A DNA stretch of 64,000 nt from Acinetobacter pullicarnis (GTDB taxonomy: Bacteria; Pseudomonadota; Gammaproteobacteria; Pseudomonadales; Moraxellaceae): positions 2,728,001 through 2,792,000 of the forward strand of contig NZ_VCMZ01000001.1 of assembly GCF_006352475.1 (NCBI RefSeq), written 5' to 3'. The notes beneath the pieces were generated by a model, which had not been told where the DNA came from, did not search any database, and was given only the letters and a program-made list of their open reading frames with translations. The translations under genes were made by a program, and so were the position numbers. The stretch's first letter is position 1. The number at the start of each line of letters is the position of its first letter. Shown one piece after another: positions 20,198 to 29,191 of the stretch.

Positions 20198-21969
20198 TGG
20201 TATAACTCCTGTTGGCTATCTGAATCCCGAATAATGACATCGACAAAACTATTCACTTGTACTTTGAGATTGAAAATATGGCTGAGTAATTGGCAAAAAA
20301 TATACAGGCTATGACCACGAAAAACTTGGCGATCAATTGCCAGTTTCACGCGTACGCCACGCACAAACATGGGAAAAGGTTGTGCTTCTATTAACTTATG
20401 AGTTAAGTCAAATTCAATCTGTTTAATCGAAGCAATCATTAAATGATTGTGTTTAGACTTTGGCAGGTTATACAGTTCTAATAGTTCTTTGACATGACTC
20501 ATCGCATCACCTTTCATCAGCGCCAAACTATTTAATGAAAGATGTGAAATAATCCGCCATTGTTCCTGCTTATTTTGTTCAAAATAAAAACTAGCCGTCG
20601 GTCGCTTAAGAATTAAGGCACTTCTGGCAATACTGCGATCCGTTAAATTTAAAATGTGATTCGACTGTTTTAATGCCTCATAAGGCAATTCACGATTTGA
20701 ACACAATATTTTAGTGCTGATAAAATCAGATGCAATCGTATGCGGCTGCAAGTCTTTTGAAATAATTGAATAACCTGTGGCAATGTTTTTGCCACGATAT
20801 TGCGCAGCATTTAATGCATAAAAGAATTGCACCTCTTTACCATGATAATGACTCATCGCAAAAAAAGGATGTACGGGAAAAACCACCTGATCTTGCTGGT
20901 TTTTCTCACGGATCATTTGCATCTCTAAAATCGAATAAAGCTGATAAAACCCAGGATGATGTGCATCGGTAATCAGGGGATATTCGAGCTGTTTATGATT
21001 AATTTTTTGTGGCTCTGCATTTTTCTCAAATAAATTGACGATCGGAGTAGTAAATAATTTAAAATTTGCAACATTTAATGCTGTGTAATTTCGAATCACG
21101 GCTTGATCATTTAAATTTAGCTTTAAATGAATCTGTAATTCGAACTGTTGTTGCTCAACTTTAAACATATTGAGAAAACTGAGATCCAGATTTAAATAAC
21201 TAAAGCGATCTGGAAAACAAAAATATTCAAGCAACAATCGATAAGCATGATGGGTATGCTGATCAATTGGCAAGAGGCTTTCCTGTTCATCAAAACCCAA
21301 TACTTCAAAAGGATTTTCAATCGCAAAATTTTGTTGTCCAATCTGTAAACTAAAACTGCTTTCTTTTCTAAAAATGCTGTCTAAAACGTGCAATGGAAAA
21401 TTAGAAATTGCATCTAAATAAATAGGCAGTTTCTCTTGCGCTAAAATCGAATGTGCTTGATTAAAAACTTCAAAACCAAAGCTTAAGGTCGCATTTTGAT
21501 TTAAGTGTAAATGTTGACTGGGATTGGTTTTAAAGTTGAGCGTTTGCAATTGGATGGGAAGTAAGCGGACCTCATGACTGGTCTTAAACTCACACTGCAC
21601 CCCTTTGAAACTCTGTGACTTTAAACTGCTCTGCCTTGCAATACAGTGGGGATGTTTAAGCTGTTTTTGTTTATTGATATCGTCAAAACTGACCACACTA
21701 CAGGATGGAAAATGTTTTAAATACTGCGGAAACATCACCTCAAATAATGCAGTAGTAAAAATATCATAACTGTCCACCAGCTTTTTATCGATACGTGCTG
21801 CAATCAAGGAAAATGCTTGGATCAAACGCTCAATATGTGGATCATCAATCTGTTCTTGATTTAATGATAAGCGCTGTGCAATTTTTGGATATTTCTGTGC
21901 AAACTCCCGTGATTGTTGGCCAAACTCTTGTAATTGTTTTTCATAATAAGGTAGCAGTTCTTCAATCAC
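20161..21969 (-). CDS. tssF: T6SS baseplate protein TssF
   Basis: A protein of 602 residues. The N-terminus LLPYYEKQLQEFGQQSREFA followed by QKYPKIAQRL is the TssF (ImpG/VasA) signature, and DPHIERLIQAFSLIAARIDKKLVD follows. The C-terminal block FVRGVRVKLAIDRQVFRGHS is also typical. It begins with GTG at 21969, with GGAG 9 bases upstream. There are 15 bp between the tssE stop and this start, and the gene overlaps tssG. Confidence 0.95.
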   Translation of the reverse strand: MIEELLPYYEKQLQEFGQQSREFAQKYPKIAQRLSLNQEQIDDPHIERLIQAFSLIAARIDKKLVDSYDIFTTALFEVMFPQYLKHFPSCSVVSFDDINKQKQLKHPHCIARQSSLKSQSFKGVQCEFKTSHEVRLLPIQLQTLNFKTNPSQHLHLNQNATLSFGFEVFNQAHSILAQEKLPIYLDAISNFPLHVLDSIFRKESSFSLQIGQQNFAIENPFEVLGFDEQESLLPIDQHTHHAYRLLLEYFCFPDRFSYLNLDLSFLNMFKVEQQQFELQIHLKLNLNDQAVIRNYTALNVANFKLFTTPIVNLFEKNAEPQKINHKQLEYPLITDAHHPGFYQLYSILEMQMIREKNQQDQVVFPVHPFFAMSHYHGKEVQFFYALNAAQYRGKNIATGYSIISKDLQPHTIASDFISTKILCSNRELPYEALKQSNHILNLTDRSIARSALILKRPTASFYFEQNKQEQWRIISHLSLNSLALMKGDAMSHVKELLELYNLPKSKHNHLMIASIKQIEFDLTHKLIEAQPFPMFVRGVRVKLAIDRQVFRGHSLYIFCQLLSHIFNLKVQVNSFVDVIIRDSDSQQELYQCVQNVGGKQLL

Positions 21970-21984
21970 AGTAAAGCTCCTTGT

Positions 21985-22458
21985 CTAAGCACTTGCAGAA
22001 ATCACATATTGTTGAGTCGTTGGTTTCAACAATGCATCGAAGACAATCGGCTCATACAGTGGATGGATATTTAAATAGGCTTGAATACTCAAACACAGCG
22101 CCCCCCTATTATCCCCCTCAAATAACATCTCGACTTTGATCTGTCTTAATCGTGGTTCATGCGCGGCAATCGATTGTTCAATCGACTGACAAATTTTATG
22201 CCGATCTAAAGGATTTGCGGTTGATAAGCCCACAAAATCAATAATGCCAAATTGCAGAATTGATTTTTTAGCCCAAGGAAAGTCATCCATCACATGATCA
22301 AGTTTAGCCATGCGGCTATTGAGTAAGTCTTCTAGATCGCAGGCGACAGATTCACGTAATGCTTGAATCGAAAGCCCATGCTGATCGCTATGCTCTAAAA
22401 TTAAACGATCGAATAATGTCGATCTAAACCCATAGGGATAAAGATGATCTAGATTCAT
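21985..22458 (-). CDS. tssE: T6SS baseplate protein TssE (gp25-like)
   Basis: A protein of 157 residues with the TssE features RSTLFDRLILEH near the N-terminus and VACDLEDLLNSR, then LQFGIIDFVGLS and LRQIKVEMLFEG. The last resembles the EPR-type sheath-contacting core of phage gp25, but the canonical Glu-Pro-Arg is represented here by HEPRLRQI. It connects sheath to baseplate. It is separated from hcp by a 342-bp gap, which is unusual within this otherwise tight arm. Confidence 0.92.
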   Translation of the reverse strand: MNLDHLYPYGFRSTLFDRLILEHSDQHGLSIQALRESVACDLEDLLNSRMAKLDHVMDDFPWAKKSILQFGIIDFVGLSTANPLDRHKICQSIEQSIAAHEPRLRQIKVEMLFEGDNRGALCLSIQAYLNIHPLYEPIVFDALLKPTTQQYVISASA

Positions 22459-22800
22459 AATGATTAACCTGTAATATTTAATCCGCGATGCCTAACCGAC
22501 AATGTTTAACATGGACCAATAAACGATTAGGTATGGCTTGTATTTTGATGATTCAGCATGAACTCAGTAATATGGCGCTGCTGATCTTTGTTTTAAATAA
22601 TGACTTTCTTGTCTTGTTTTTCTAGTCTTGGTTTTCAGGTATTGTGGTCTGTACTTTCCAATATTCGCTTTCTACTTCTATTTTTAATATTGTAGGCAAT
22701 CCAACATAATGCATAAAATCTATTGGATTGGCTTTAACCAGAACAGCGTATACCTTTATTCCACGCTATTCTGATCAACCTAAATCAACAATAATGAAAA
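22459..22800. other. 342-bp gap between hcp and tssE with an unassigned open frame
   Basis: The minus strand holds an uninterrupted frame from 22765 to a TAG at 22622-22624 (47 codons). It has protein-like content (VKANPIDFMHYVGLP, then IEVESEYWKVQTT). The only ATG is internal (30 codons to the stop) and has no good ribosome site. It may be a decayed gene or chance. No clear terminator was found, so hcp mRNA may read through to tssE. Confidence 0.45.
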
Positions 22801-23304
22801 TTAAGCCGCATAAGATGCGGTGTTATTTGAAAGTGACCATTTTTTAGTGACTGCTCCTTTGGCTGTCCCATTAATATCTTGTTGATTATAGGTCCATTCA
22901 ACTGCCGCATATTTTAAACCAAATGATTCTTTGGGAATGCCCTCTTCATCGACGGTTGGCGTGACACTTGAAACCAATACATGTTTAAGCTTCACTTGTA
23001 AGTATTTAATCCGCTTATCACCATTGGCACGATAAAAATCAATTAACACTTCATCAAAGGTATAACCAGCAGAACATGCCTCCCAAAGTTTAGGGCTGGT
23101 CGCATCTAAGTCTTTGGCGAAAATCATATCGGAATGTTCAACCCGTTCAGCAGTATGCCCACCAACACTGGAAGACGTCGCTGACTTCGGCTGACGAATT
23201 TTATGTGACCACGAATTGACCTCTAACCAATCCTTGTGTTCAGTATCACGCGATTCACCATCGACCTTATATTTACCAATAAACTGAACATATATATCTT
23301 TCAT
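22801..23304 (-). CDS. hcp: T6SS inner-tube protein Hcp (TssD)
   Basis: A protein of 167 residues of the Hcp family. The N-terminus MKDIYVQFIGKYKVDGESRD is followed by EVNSWSHKIRQP and HSDMIFAKDLDATSPKLWEA, the typical Hcp order. It lacks a signal peptide, forms hexameric rings stacked inside the TssBC sheath, and is exported on firing. It sits 43 bp after tssC in the same direction. Confidence 0.97.
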   Translation of the reverse strand: MKDIYVQFIGKYKVDGESRDTEHKDWLEVNSWSHKIRQPKSATSSSVGGHTAERVEHSDMIFAKDLDATSPKLWEACSAGYTFDEVLIDFYRANGDKRIKYLQVKLKHVLVSSVTPTVDEEGIPKESFGLKYAAVEWTYNQQDINGTAKGAVTKKWSLSNNTASYAA

Positions 23305-23347
23305 TGTACTTTTCCTATTTATTAAATTTTATGCTTGAGCTGCTCGG

Positions 23348-24829
23348 TTAATTCAAAGACTGAGGTAATTCAGTCACGAGCCGCAATGAAACCGATAACT
23401 CATCGAGTTGAAAATGCGGTCTTAAAAAGACCACCGACTTGTAGTGCCCTGGCGCTGCAGGGTTTTCTACAACTTTTACCGATGCTTCACGTAGCGGATA
23501 TTGTGCTTTCGCTTCCTGTGAAGCACCATCATCAAGTAATACATATTGAGAAAGCCATTCATTTAAAAATGCTTCGACATTACCAGCAGAAGCAAAGCTG
23601 CCAACCTTATCGCGCATCATTGCTTTCAAATAATGTGCAATCCGAGAAACGGCCATAATGTATTGAATCTGGCTCGACAAGGCCGCATTGGCATTGGCAC
23701 TATCACGACTATATTTCTTGGGTTTCTGTGTCGATTGTGCTGCAAAAAATGCGGCATAATCTGTGTTTTTACAATGAACTAAGGGCACAAACCCAAGATC
23801 GCTCAATTCTTTTTCACGACGATCTGTAATCGCAATTTCAGTTGGACATTTAAAGGTGATTTCACCATCACTGGTTTTAAAAGTATGTACTGGCAAGCCT
23901 TCGACCAAACCACCTCCCTCTACCCCACGTATGGCCGCACACCATCCATACATATCAAAGGCATTGGTTAAACGGGTGCCAAATGCATAGGCCGCATTCA
24001 TCCACAAATATTGGTTATGGTCTTGGCCAGAGACTGCTTCAACAAAATTAAAGCCTTCGGTCATCGTCCCTTCTTTAGGATGATAGGGTAAACGTCCCAA
24101 TACCCGTGGCATGGTCAATGCGACATAGCGCGCATCTTCACTGTCACGAAACGAGCGCCATTGTACATATTCGGCAGTTTCAAACACTTTAGAAACATCG
24201 CGTGGACGATCAATATCCGTAAAGGAAGCTAAGCCCAACATATCTGCACTTGCAGCGGAAATAAATGGCGCATGTGCAGCCGCAGCAATGTGAGAGATTT
24301 GTTCAAGTAAATACAGATCTGAAGGCGTACGATCAAATTCAAAATCACCAATCAAAGCCGCATAAGGTGCGCCGCCAAAGGAACCATATTCTTCTTCATA
24401 GATTTTTTTAAACAACGTGCTTTGATCAAAATCAGTCGCGCCTTGAAAATCTTTAATCAATTCTTTTTTGGTGGTATTCAGCAGTGTAATTTTAATCAGT
24501 GGATTTGATGGGGTTTCTTGGCAAAAATAGTAAAGCCCACGCCAAGTTGATTCGATTTTTTGAAATTCGGGGCTATGCATGATTTTACTCAGCTGCTCAG
24601 AAATCAGGGCATCTATTTCCGCAATGCGCTTGTCGAGTGATAAGGTCATGTTATCGGATACAACAATGGTGCCCGCCATCACCTCTTTAGCCAATTCGCC
24701 AATCAGGCTTTTAGCACGATCATGCTCCTGTGCTGTACGTGCAATTCGGCTTTTCTCAACAATTGAATCAAGTAGACCCGTCACTTCTGATTGCTGTGAT
24801 CGTGTTGCCGCGTGTTGAACCTCAGGCAT
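23348..24829 (-). CDS. tssC: T6SS contractile sheath large subunit TssC
   Basis: A protein of 493 residues. The conserved blocks are MHSPEFQKIESTWRGLYYFC, LIGDFEFDRTPSDLYLLEQI, and the C-terminal HFQLDELSVSLRLVTELP of the VipB/ImpC family. I choose ATG 24829 because CAGGAG is 6 bases upstream; the longer reading to 24847 begins before the ribosome site. The start overlaps the tssB stop by 8 bp. Confidence 0.97.
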   Translation of the reverse strand: MPEVQHAATRSQQSEVTGLLDSIVEKSRIARTAQEHDRAKSLIGELAKEVMAGTIVVSDNMTLSLDKRIAEIDALISEQLSKIMHSPEFQKIESTWRGLYYFCQETPSNPLIKITLLNTTKKELIKDFQGATDFDQSTLFKKIYEEEYGSFGGAPYAALIGDFEFDRTPSDLYLLEQISHIAAAAHAPFISAASADMLGLASFTDIDRPRDVSKVFETAEYVQWRSFRDSEDARYVALTMPRVLGRLPYHPKEGTMTEGFNFVEAVSGQDHNQYLWMNAAYAFGTRLTNAFDMYGWCAAIRGVEGGGLVEGLPVHTFKTSDGEITFKCPTEIAITDRREKELSDLGFVPLVHCKNTDYAAFFAAQSTQKPKKYSRDSANANAALSSQIQYIMAVSRIAHYLKAMMRDKVGSFASAGNVEAFLNEWLSQYVLLDDGASQEAKAQYPLREASVKVVENPAAPGHYKSVVFLRPHFQLDELSVSLRLVTELPQSLN

Positions 24830-25331
24830 GTTCATCTCCTGCTTCAAGCGTCAATTTACGTACTTGATCTGTACTTTTGAGCACCTCATCAAGGAGGTCT
24901 TCTAACTTTTCACTGTTGGAAATTTTATTACGCAAATCAGTTAAACGTTCACGTGCTTCAACTAATTTACGCAAAGGATCAACTTGCTGAACCACCTGCT
25001 CAGGCCGGAAGTCATCCATCGATTTAAAGGTTAATTCAATCCCAATACTACCGCCCTCCTTGGTTAAGGTATTTTCTGTGCGAAATGCAGCACGAGGTGC
25101 CAATGAAGCCATGACATCATCTATATTTTCCAAATCTACCTGAATAAATTTCTTGTCTTTTAATTTAGATTTTTCCAATTCAGATGCAGCAGAAAAGTCA
25201 GCAATTACTCCAACGACAAAAGGGAGTTCTTTGACTTCTTTGCCATCACCAACTTCGACGTCATAGGTTAGTTGTACCCGTGGCGGGCGAATCCGTTGTA
25301 ATTTTTTTTGAATACTTTCTTTTTTTGCCAT
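24822..25331 (-). CDS. tssB: T6SS contractile sheath small subunit TssB
   Basis: A protein of 169 residues of the VipA/ImpB family. It includes SIQKKLQRIRPPRVQLTYDV and ELPFVVGVIADFS near the N-terminus, then the helical C-terminus (LRKLVEARERLTDLRNKI) that binds TssC and, in related systems, is recognised by ClpV. It heterodimerises with TssC to form the sheath. Confidence 0.97.
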   Translation of the reverse strand: MAKKESIQKKLQRIRPPRVQLTYDVEVGDGKEVKELPFVVGVIADFSAASELEKSKLKDKKFIQVDLENIDDVMASLAPRAAFRTENTLTKEGGSIGIELTFKSMDDFRPEQVVQQVDPLRKLVEARERLTDLRNKISNSEKLEDLLDEVLKSTDQVRKLTLEAGDEHA

Positions 25332-25357
25332 GACGCTTTTTCTCTTTTTAGTCAGTG

Positions 25358-25996
25358 TTATGGTGTTTTTGCCAGAGAACCAAAAGGATTTGCTGCTGTA
25401 GGATGCGCTGCTGCTTTGCTTGGAACGGCTGTAGCTGCTTTGCTTACAATGCTCTTTTGTCGTATTGCTTGTTTTACTCTGGGTTTGGCTGTGTATATTA
25501 CTTTCGTTCTCACTTGTTTTTCTGAAACCGCTGCTTGAGATTTCATGGCAGCAATGGGCAGCGACTTTTGAATATCGCCGATGAGGAATTTTGCCGCTGG
25601 GTAGGTCAAATCTGAAGATAAAGAACGTGATTCCTTTTCTCGCATTTGTTGCAAGGCATCATTGGCAAATTTAACGCCAATTAAAAACTTAGTATCGGTT
25701 AAAGTTGGGCTACGTATATTTTGTTGCTCTAACCCATTTACAATTTGAATCGCTCGATCATTTAAACCCAATTGCTGAAAGCGTTGCGCAGCTTGCACCA
25801 AATAGGCATTTTTATTGTCCTTATTTTTTTTATCACAGAGTTGGGTGTAAATATTGATGAGTTGCGAATCCATAACCCCAACTGCCAACGGGTTATATTT
25901 CAGGCAACTCCTTTTTAGTGTGGGATCTTCCGCGAATGCCAATGGGCATAAACCGGATACAGAGACCAACACAGTAAGTACGATTATTGTTTTCAA
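25358..25996 (-). CDS. Secreted protein of unknown function, first gene of the T6SS leftward arm
   Basis: A protein of 212 residues. A signal peptide (about 1-22, ending PLAFA) is followed by a helical, TPR-like middle part (IYTQLCDKKNK; QAAQRFQQLGLNDRAIQIVN; DALQQMREKE) and a basic Ala/Lys/Pro-rich C-terminal tail from about residue 150. Two Cys lie early in the mature part. It lies 26 bp upstream of tssB and heads the operon, facing clpV. I know of no assigned function. A periplasmic role in T6SS assembly or wall contact is inferred from position and from export alone. Confidence 0.8.
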   Translation of the reverse strand: MKTIIVLTVLVSVSGLCPLAFAEDPTLKRSCLKYNPLAVGVMDSQLINIYTQLCDKKNKDNKNAYLVQAAQRFQQLGLNDRAIQIVNGLEQQNIRSPTLTDTKFLIGVKFANDALQQMREKESRSLSSDLTYPAAKFLIGDIQKSLPIAAMKSQAAVSEKQVRTKVIYTAKPRVKQAIRQKSIVSKAATAVPSKAAAHPTAANPFGSLAKTP

Positions 25997-26328
25997 AACG
26001 CACCTCTTTTTATTTTTAAATTCTTGATTAAATGTTCAAAATTTAATTCAAACCACTCAGAAATTTATCGTTATTATTTATATTTTTTTAACAATACAAC
26101 TCAACTGCGATCAAGTTATACGCGCCAATAAATTGTATGTCAACCAACAGCGGTTTTACATTTTTTTAAAAAAATGTAAAACCTATTGGAAATATTTTCT
26201 GATAGCGTATGTGAGATAAAGGACTCGACCAAAAAAGGAAATGGCACAAAACCTAACGCAAATAAAATTATAATCAATTGTTTTTTATAGTTAATCTTTA
26301 ATAAATTTAAAATAAATCGAGCATTCCA
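25997..26328. promoter_or_regulatory. Divergent T6SS promoter region with 32-bp palindrome
   Basis: A very AT-rich 332-bp region between the two divergent arms, so it must contain both promoters. Its clearest feature is the perfect palindrome at 26152-26183 (listed separately). I could not assign -35/-10 pairs with confidence because many TA-rich hexamers are present. Confidence 0.65.
26152..26183. repeat. Perfect 32-bp palindrome in the T6SS divergent promoter region
   Basis: The left arm GGTTTTACATTTTTTT (26152-26167) is followed immediately by its exact reverse complement (26168-26183). There is no loop and no mismatch. The centre is T7-A7. It could be a bidirectional terminator-like insulator or an operator for a dimeric regulator. 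Confidence 0.9.
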
Positions 26329-29106
26329 ATGTCTAATTTAAAAGTTTTAATTACAAAGCTCTCCGCGCCAACACGTCGTGCCTTAGAACAATCAGCAAAC
26401 TATTGTATTAGCGAAAAAAATTATGAAATTGAAATTGAGCACTTATTTTATGAACTGCTTAACCATCAAGAAAATAACGACATAAGTATATTATTAAGAA
26501 AATATAAAACATCTAGGCGAGCATTATCTACAGATCTACGACAGGCTATTTCGCTTTTAGCAAAAGGTAATATGCGCACCCCGATTTTTGCCAAGTCAAT
26601 GGTGCAGCTGTTCGAACAAGCATGGTTATTGGCCAGTGCAGAACAAAACCCGACCATTCGAAGTGGGCATTTGCTGGTGGCATTATTAACCGCACCCGAT
26701 TTATATCAATTGGCGATTCGTGCTTCGAACCTATTTGATCTAATTCCAATCGATACACTCAAACATAAATTTATAGATGACTGCCAAGAGAGTATTGAAC
26801 ACATCAGCCAGACCGCAGCCCAGCCCAGTCATCGACTAGATCCAACGCATCCAACGCATCCAACCGCACAATGCACCACAATTAAAAACCAGTTACATCA
26901 TACTGAAATTAAAACTCTGGCATTAAATCAATATACCGTCAATCTCACTGAAAAGGCTAAAAATGCAGAGATTGATCCTGTTATAGGGCGTGAATTTGAA
27001 ATTCGCCTCATCATCGATATCTTAATGCGACGCCGGCAAAACAATCCAATTCTGACTGGCGAACCGGGGGTCGGTAAAACTGCTGTCGTTGAGGGTTTAG
27101 CACTTAAAATTGTTCAGCATCAAGTGCCTGATGCACTCAAAAATGTACAACTCCATGTACTTGATATTGGTCTTTTGCAAGCAGGAGCCAGCATAAAAGG
27201 TGAGTTCGAAAACCGTTTAAAACAAGTCATCAGCGAAGTTCAAAGTGCCAGCCATCCTATTATTTTATTTATAGATGAAGCACATACGATGATTGGTGCT
27301 GGTGGACAAGCTGGTCAAAATGATGCTGCAAACTTACTAAAGCCTGCATTGGCGCGTGGTGAACTACGTACCATTGCAGCAACAACTTGGGCTGAATATA
27401 AGCAATACTTTGAAAAAGATGCCGCCTTAAGCCGTCGCTTCCAAGTGATCAAAATTGCTGAACCAAGTCCTGAAGCTGCTGTCGATATGCTACGCGCCAT
27501 GATTCCAGTCATGACTAAACATTTTAATTTACAAATTGATGATGAAGCAATTCGCACAGCGGTCTACGCATCCCATCGTTATATCAGTGGTCGTCAACTT
27601 CCCGACAAAGCCGTAAGCGTTTTAGATACTGCCGCAGCGCGGGTAGCACTGACACAAACGGCTCAGCCGGTAAAGCTAGAGCAACTTCGTGCGCAGCAGC
27701 ATAATCTACAGCTTGAACTTAATATTATTCAACAGGAACAGCGACATACAAACATTCATCAACCCCGTATCGAACAACTGAATCAATTCCTCAGACAACA
27801 GCAACAAGAGATCGCGACCACAGAGAAAAAGTGGCAATCCGAGCTTACTTTAGTCAATCAGATCAATGCATTAGAGCTTGAAAACAACACAAATACAGCT
27901 GCAACACTGACTCAGCTCAAGATGCAACTCAGCCAAGTTCAAGCCCAAGAAACTTTGGTCTTTCCACGCGTAAATTCACAAATTGTGAATGAAATTATTG
28001 CAGATTGGACGGGTATTCCGATCGGTAAAATGTTGCAAGATGAGATTCAACAGATCTTAAATTTAAAAGAAAAATTGGCTGAACGCATTCTCGGTCAAGA
28101 CCATGCACTCGAACAATTACTACATGGCATTAAAACATCAAAAGCCCAACTTGAAGACCCCAATAAACCACAAGGTGTTTTTTTCTTAGTCGGTCCAAGT
28201 GGTGTCGGTAAAACTGAAACAGCACTGGCACTCGCAGATGAACTTTATGGTGGTGCCTCACATCTGATCAGTATTAACATGTCTGAATATCAAGAAGCAC
28301 ATAGTGTCTCTGCACTCAAAGGAGCACCACCCGGCTATGTCGGTTATGGCCAAGGCGGCATCTTGACCGAAGCCGTTAAACGCAATCCCTATAGTGTGAT
28401 TCTGCTCGATGAAATTGAAAAAGCGCACCCTGATGTACAGGAGTTATTTTATCAAGTCTTTGATAAAGGACGACTTGAAGACGGTGAAGGTCAAGTTATT
28501 AACTTTAAAAATACCACTATTTTGCTAACCTCCAATGTCGGTTCCAGCACTATTATGCAAGCTTGCTTAAATCACCCTGTCGCTGAATGGCCAGATGTTG
28601 AAATACTACTGTCAAAACTTAAGCCAATCTTATATCAGAATTTTAAAGCGGCCTTTCTAGCACGTATGCGGATTGTGCCTTATTACCCATTACATGATGA
28701 TTTGCTGCAACGCATCATTCAACACAAGCTTCACAAAATCAGCGCACGTATTGAGCAGCAATATGCCATTCAAGTTGAATATTCCACTGATTTAATAACG
28801 CTTTTATTAGACCGTTGTCGTGAAGTCGACAGCGGTGCACGCAATGTTGAACATATTCTAAATGGCTCTGTACTACCCGAGCTCGCCACAACCATTTTAG
28901 TCGCTTTAAGTGAACAGAGACTTCCTAAAACAATTCGAATCGTGGTCGATGATGCACAAATATCCTATCAACTCGACCCGAAGAAAAAGCGCCTAGCCAA
29001 TAGCGTAACACCTCCAAAAATTAAGCCAAGCACCGCTGCTAAAAATAGCTTTAAAGCCCACACTAAAACAGCCTCAAAGGATCAACACACGACGGAGTCT
29101 CACTAA
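26329..29106 (+). CDS. clpV: T6SS sheath-recycling AAA+ ATPase ClpV (TssH)
   Basis: A protein of 925 residues. It has an N-terminal helical domain (about 1-160) and a first AAA module with Walker A GEPGVGKT (about 244-251) and Walker B ILFIDEAHT. A coiled-coil insertion follows (about 455-540), then a second AAA module with GPSGVGKT (about 621-628), ILLDEIEKAH and the pore-loop region around GAPPGYVGYGQGG. This layout is that of Clp/Hsp100 proteins, and the T6SS context makes it ClpV rather than ClpB. It disassembles contracted TssBC sheath. The C-terminus is a Lys/Thr-rich tail of about 40 residues. It is the first gene of the rightward arm. Confidence 0.96.
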   Translation: MSNLKVLITKLSAPTRRALEQSANYCISEKNYEIEIEHLFYELLNHQENNDISILLRKYKTSRRALSTDLRQAISLLAKGNMRTPIFAKSMVQLFEQAWLLASAEQNPTIRSGHLLVALLTAPDLYQLAIRASNLFDLIPIDTLKHKFIDDCQESIEHISQTAAQPSHRLDPTHPTHPTAQCTTIKNQLHHTEIKTLALNQYTVNLTEKAKNAEIDPVIGREFEIRLIIDILMRRRQNNPILTGEPGVGKTAVVEGLALKIVQHQVPDALKNVQLHVLDIGLLQAGASIKGEFENRLKQVISEVQSASHPIILFIDEAHTMIGAGGQAGQNDAANLLKPALARGELRTIAATTWAEYKQYFEKDAALSRRFQVIKIAEPSPEAAVDMLRAMIPVMTKHFNLQIDDEAIRTAVYASHRYISGRQLPDKAVSVLDTAAARVALTQTAQPVKLEQLRAQQHNLQLELNIIQQEQRHTNIHQPRIEQLNQFLRQQQQEIATTEKKWQSELTLVNQINALELENNTNTAATLTQLKMQLSQVQAQETLVFPRVNSQIVNEIIADWTGIPIGKMLQDEIQQILNLKEKLAERILGQDHALEQLLHGIKTSKAQLEDPNKPQGVFFLVGPSGVGKTETALALADELYGGASHLISINMSEYQEAHSVSALKGAPPGYVGYGQGGILTEAVKRNPYSVILLDEIEKAHPDVQELFYQVFDKGRLEDGEGQVINFKNTTILLTSNVGSSTIMQACLNHPVAEWPDVEILLSKLKPILYQNFKAAFLARMRIVPYYPLHDDLLQRIIQHKLHKISARIEQQYAIQVEYSTDLITLLLDRCREVDSGARNVEHILNGSVLPELATTILVALSEQRLPKTIRIVVDDAQISYQLDPKKKRLANSVTPPKIKPSTAAKNSFKAHTKTASKDQHTTESH

Positions 29107-29191
29107 GATCAGCAGAGAATACAATACGTTGAAAAAATAAAATAATGACATAAGCAATAACGCGATATGCCAAATAACAATAAAAGAGTAA

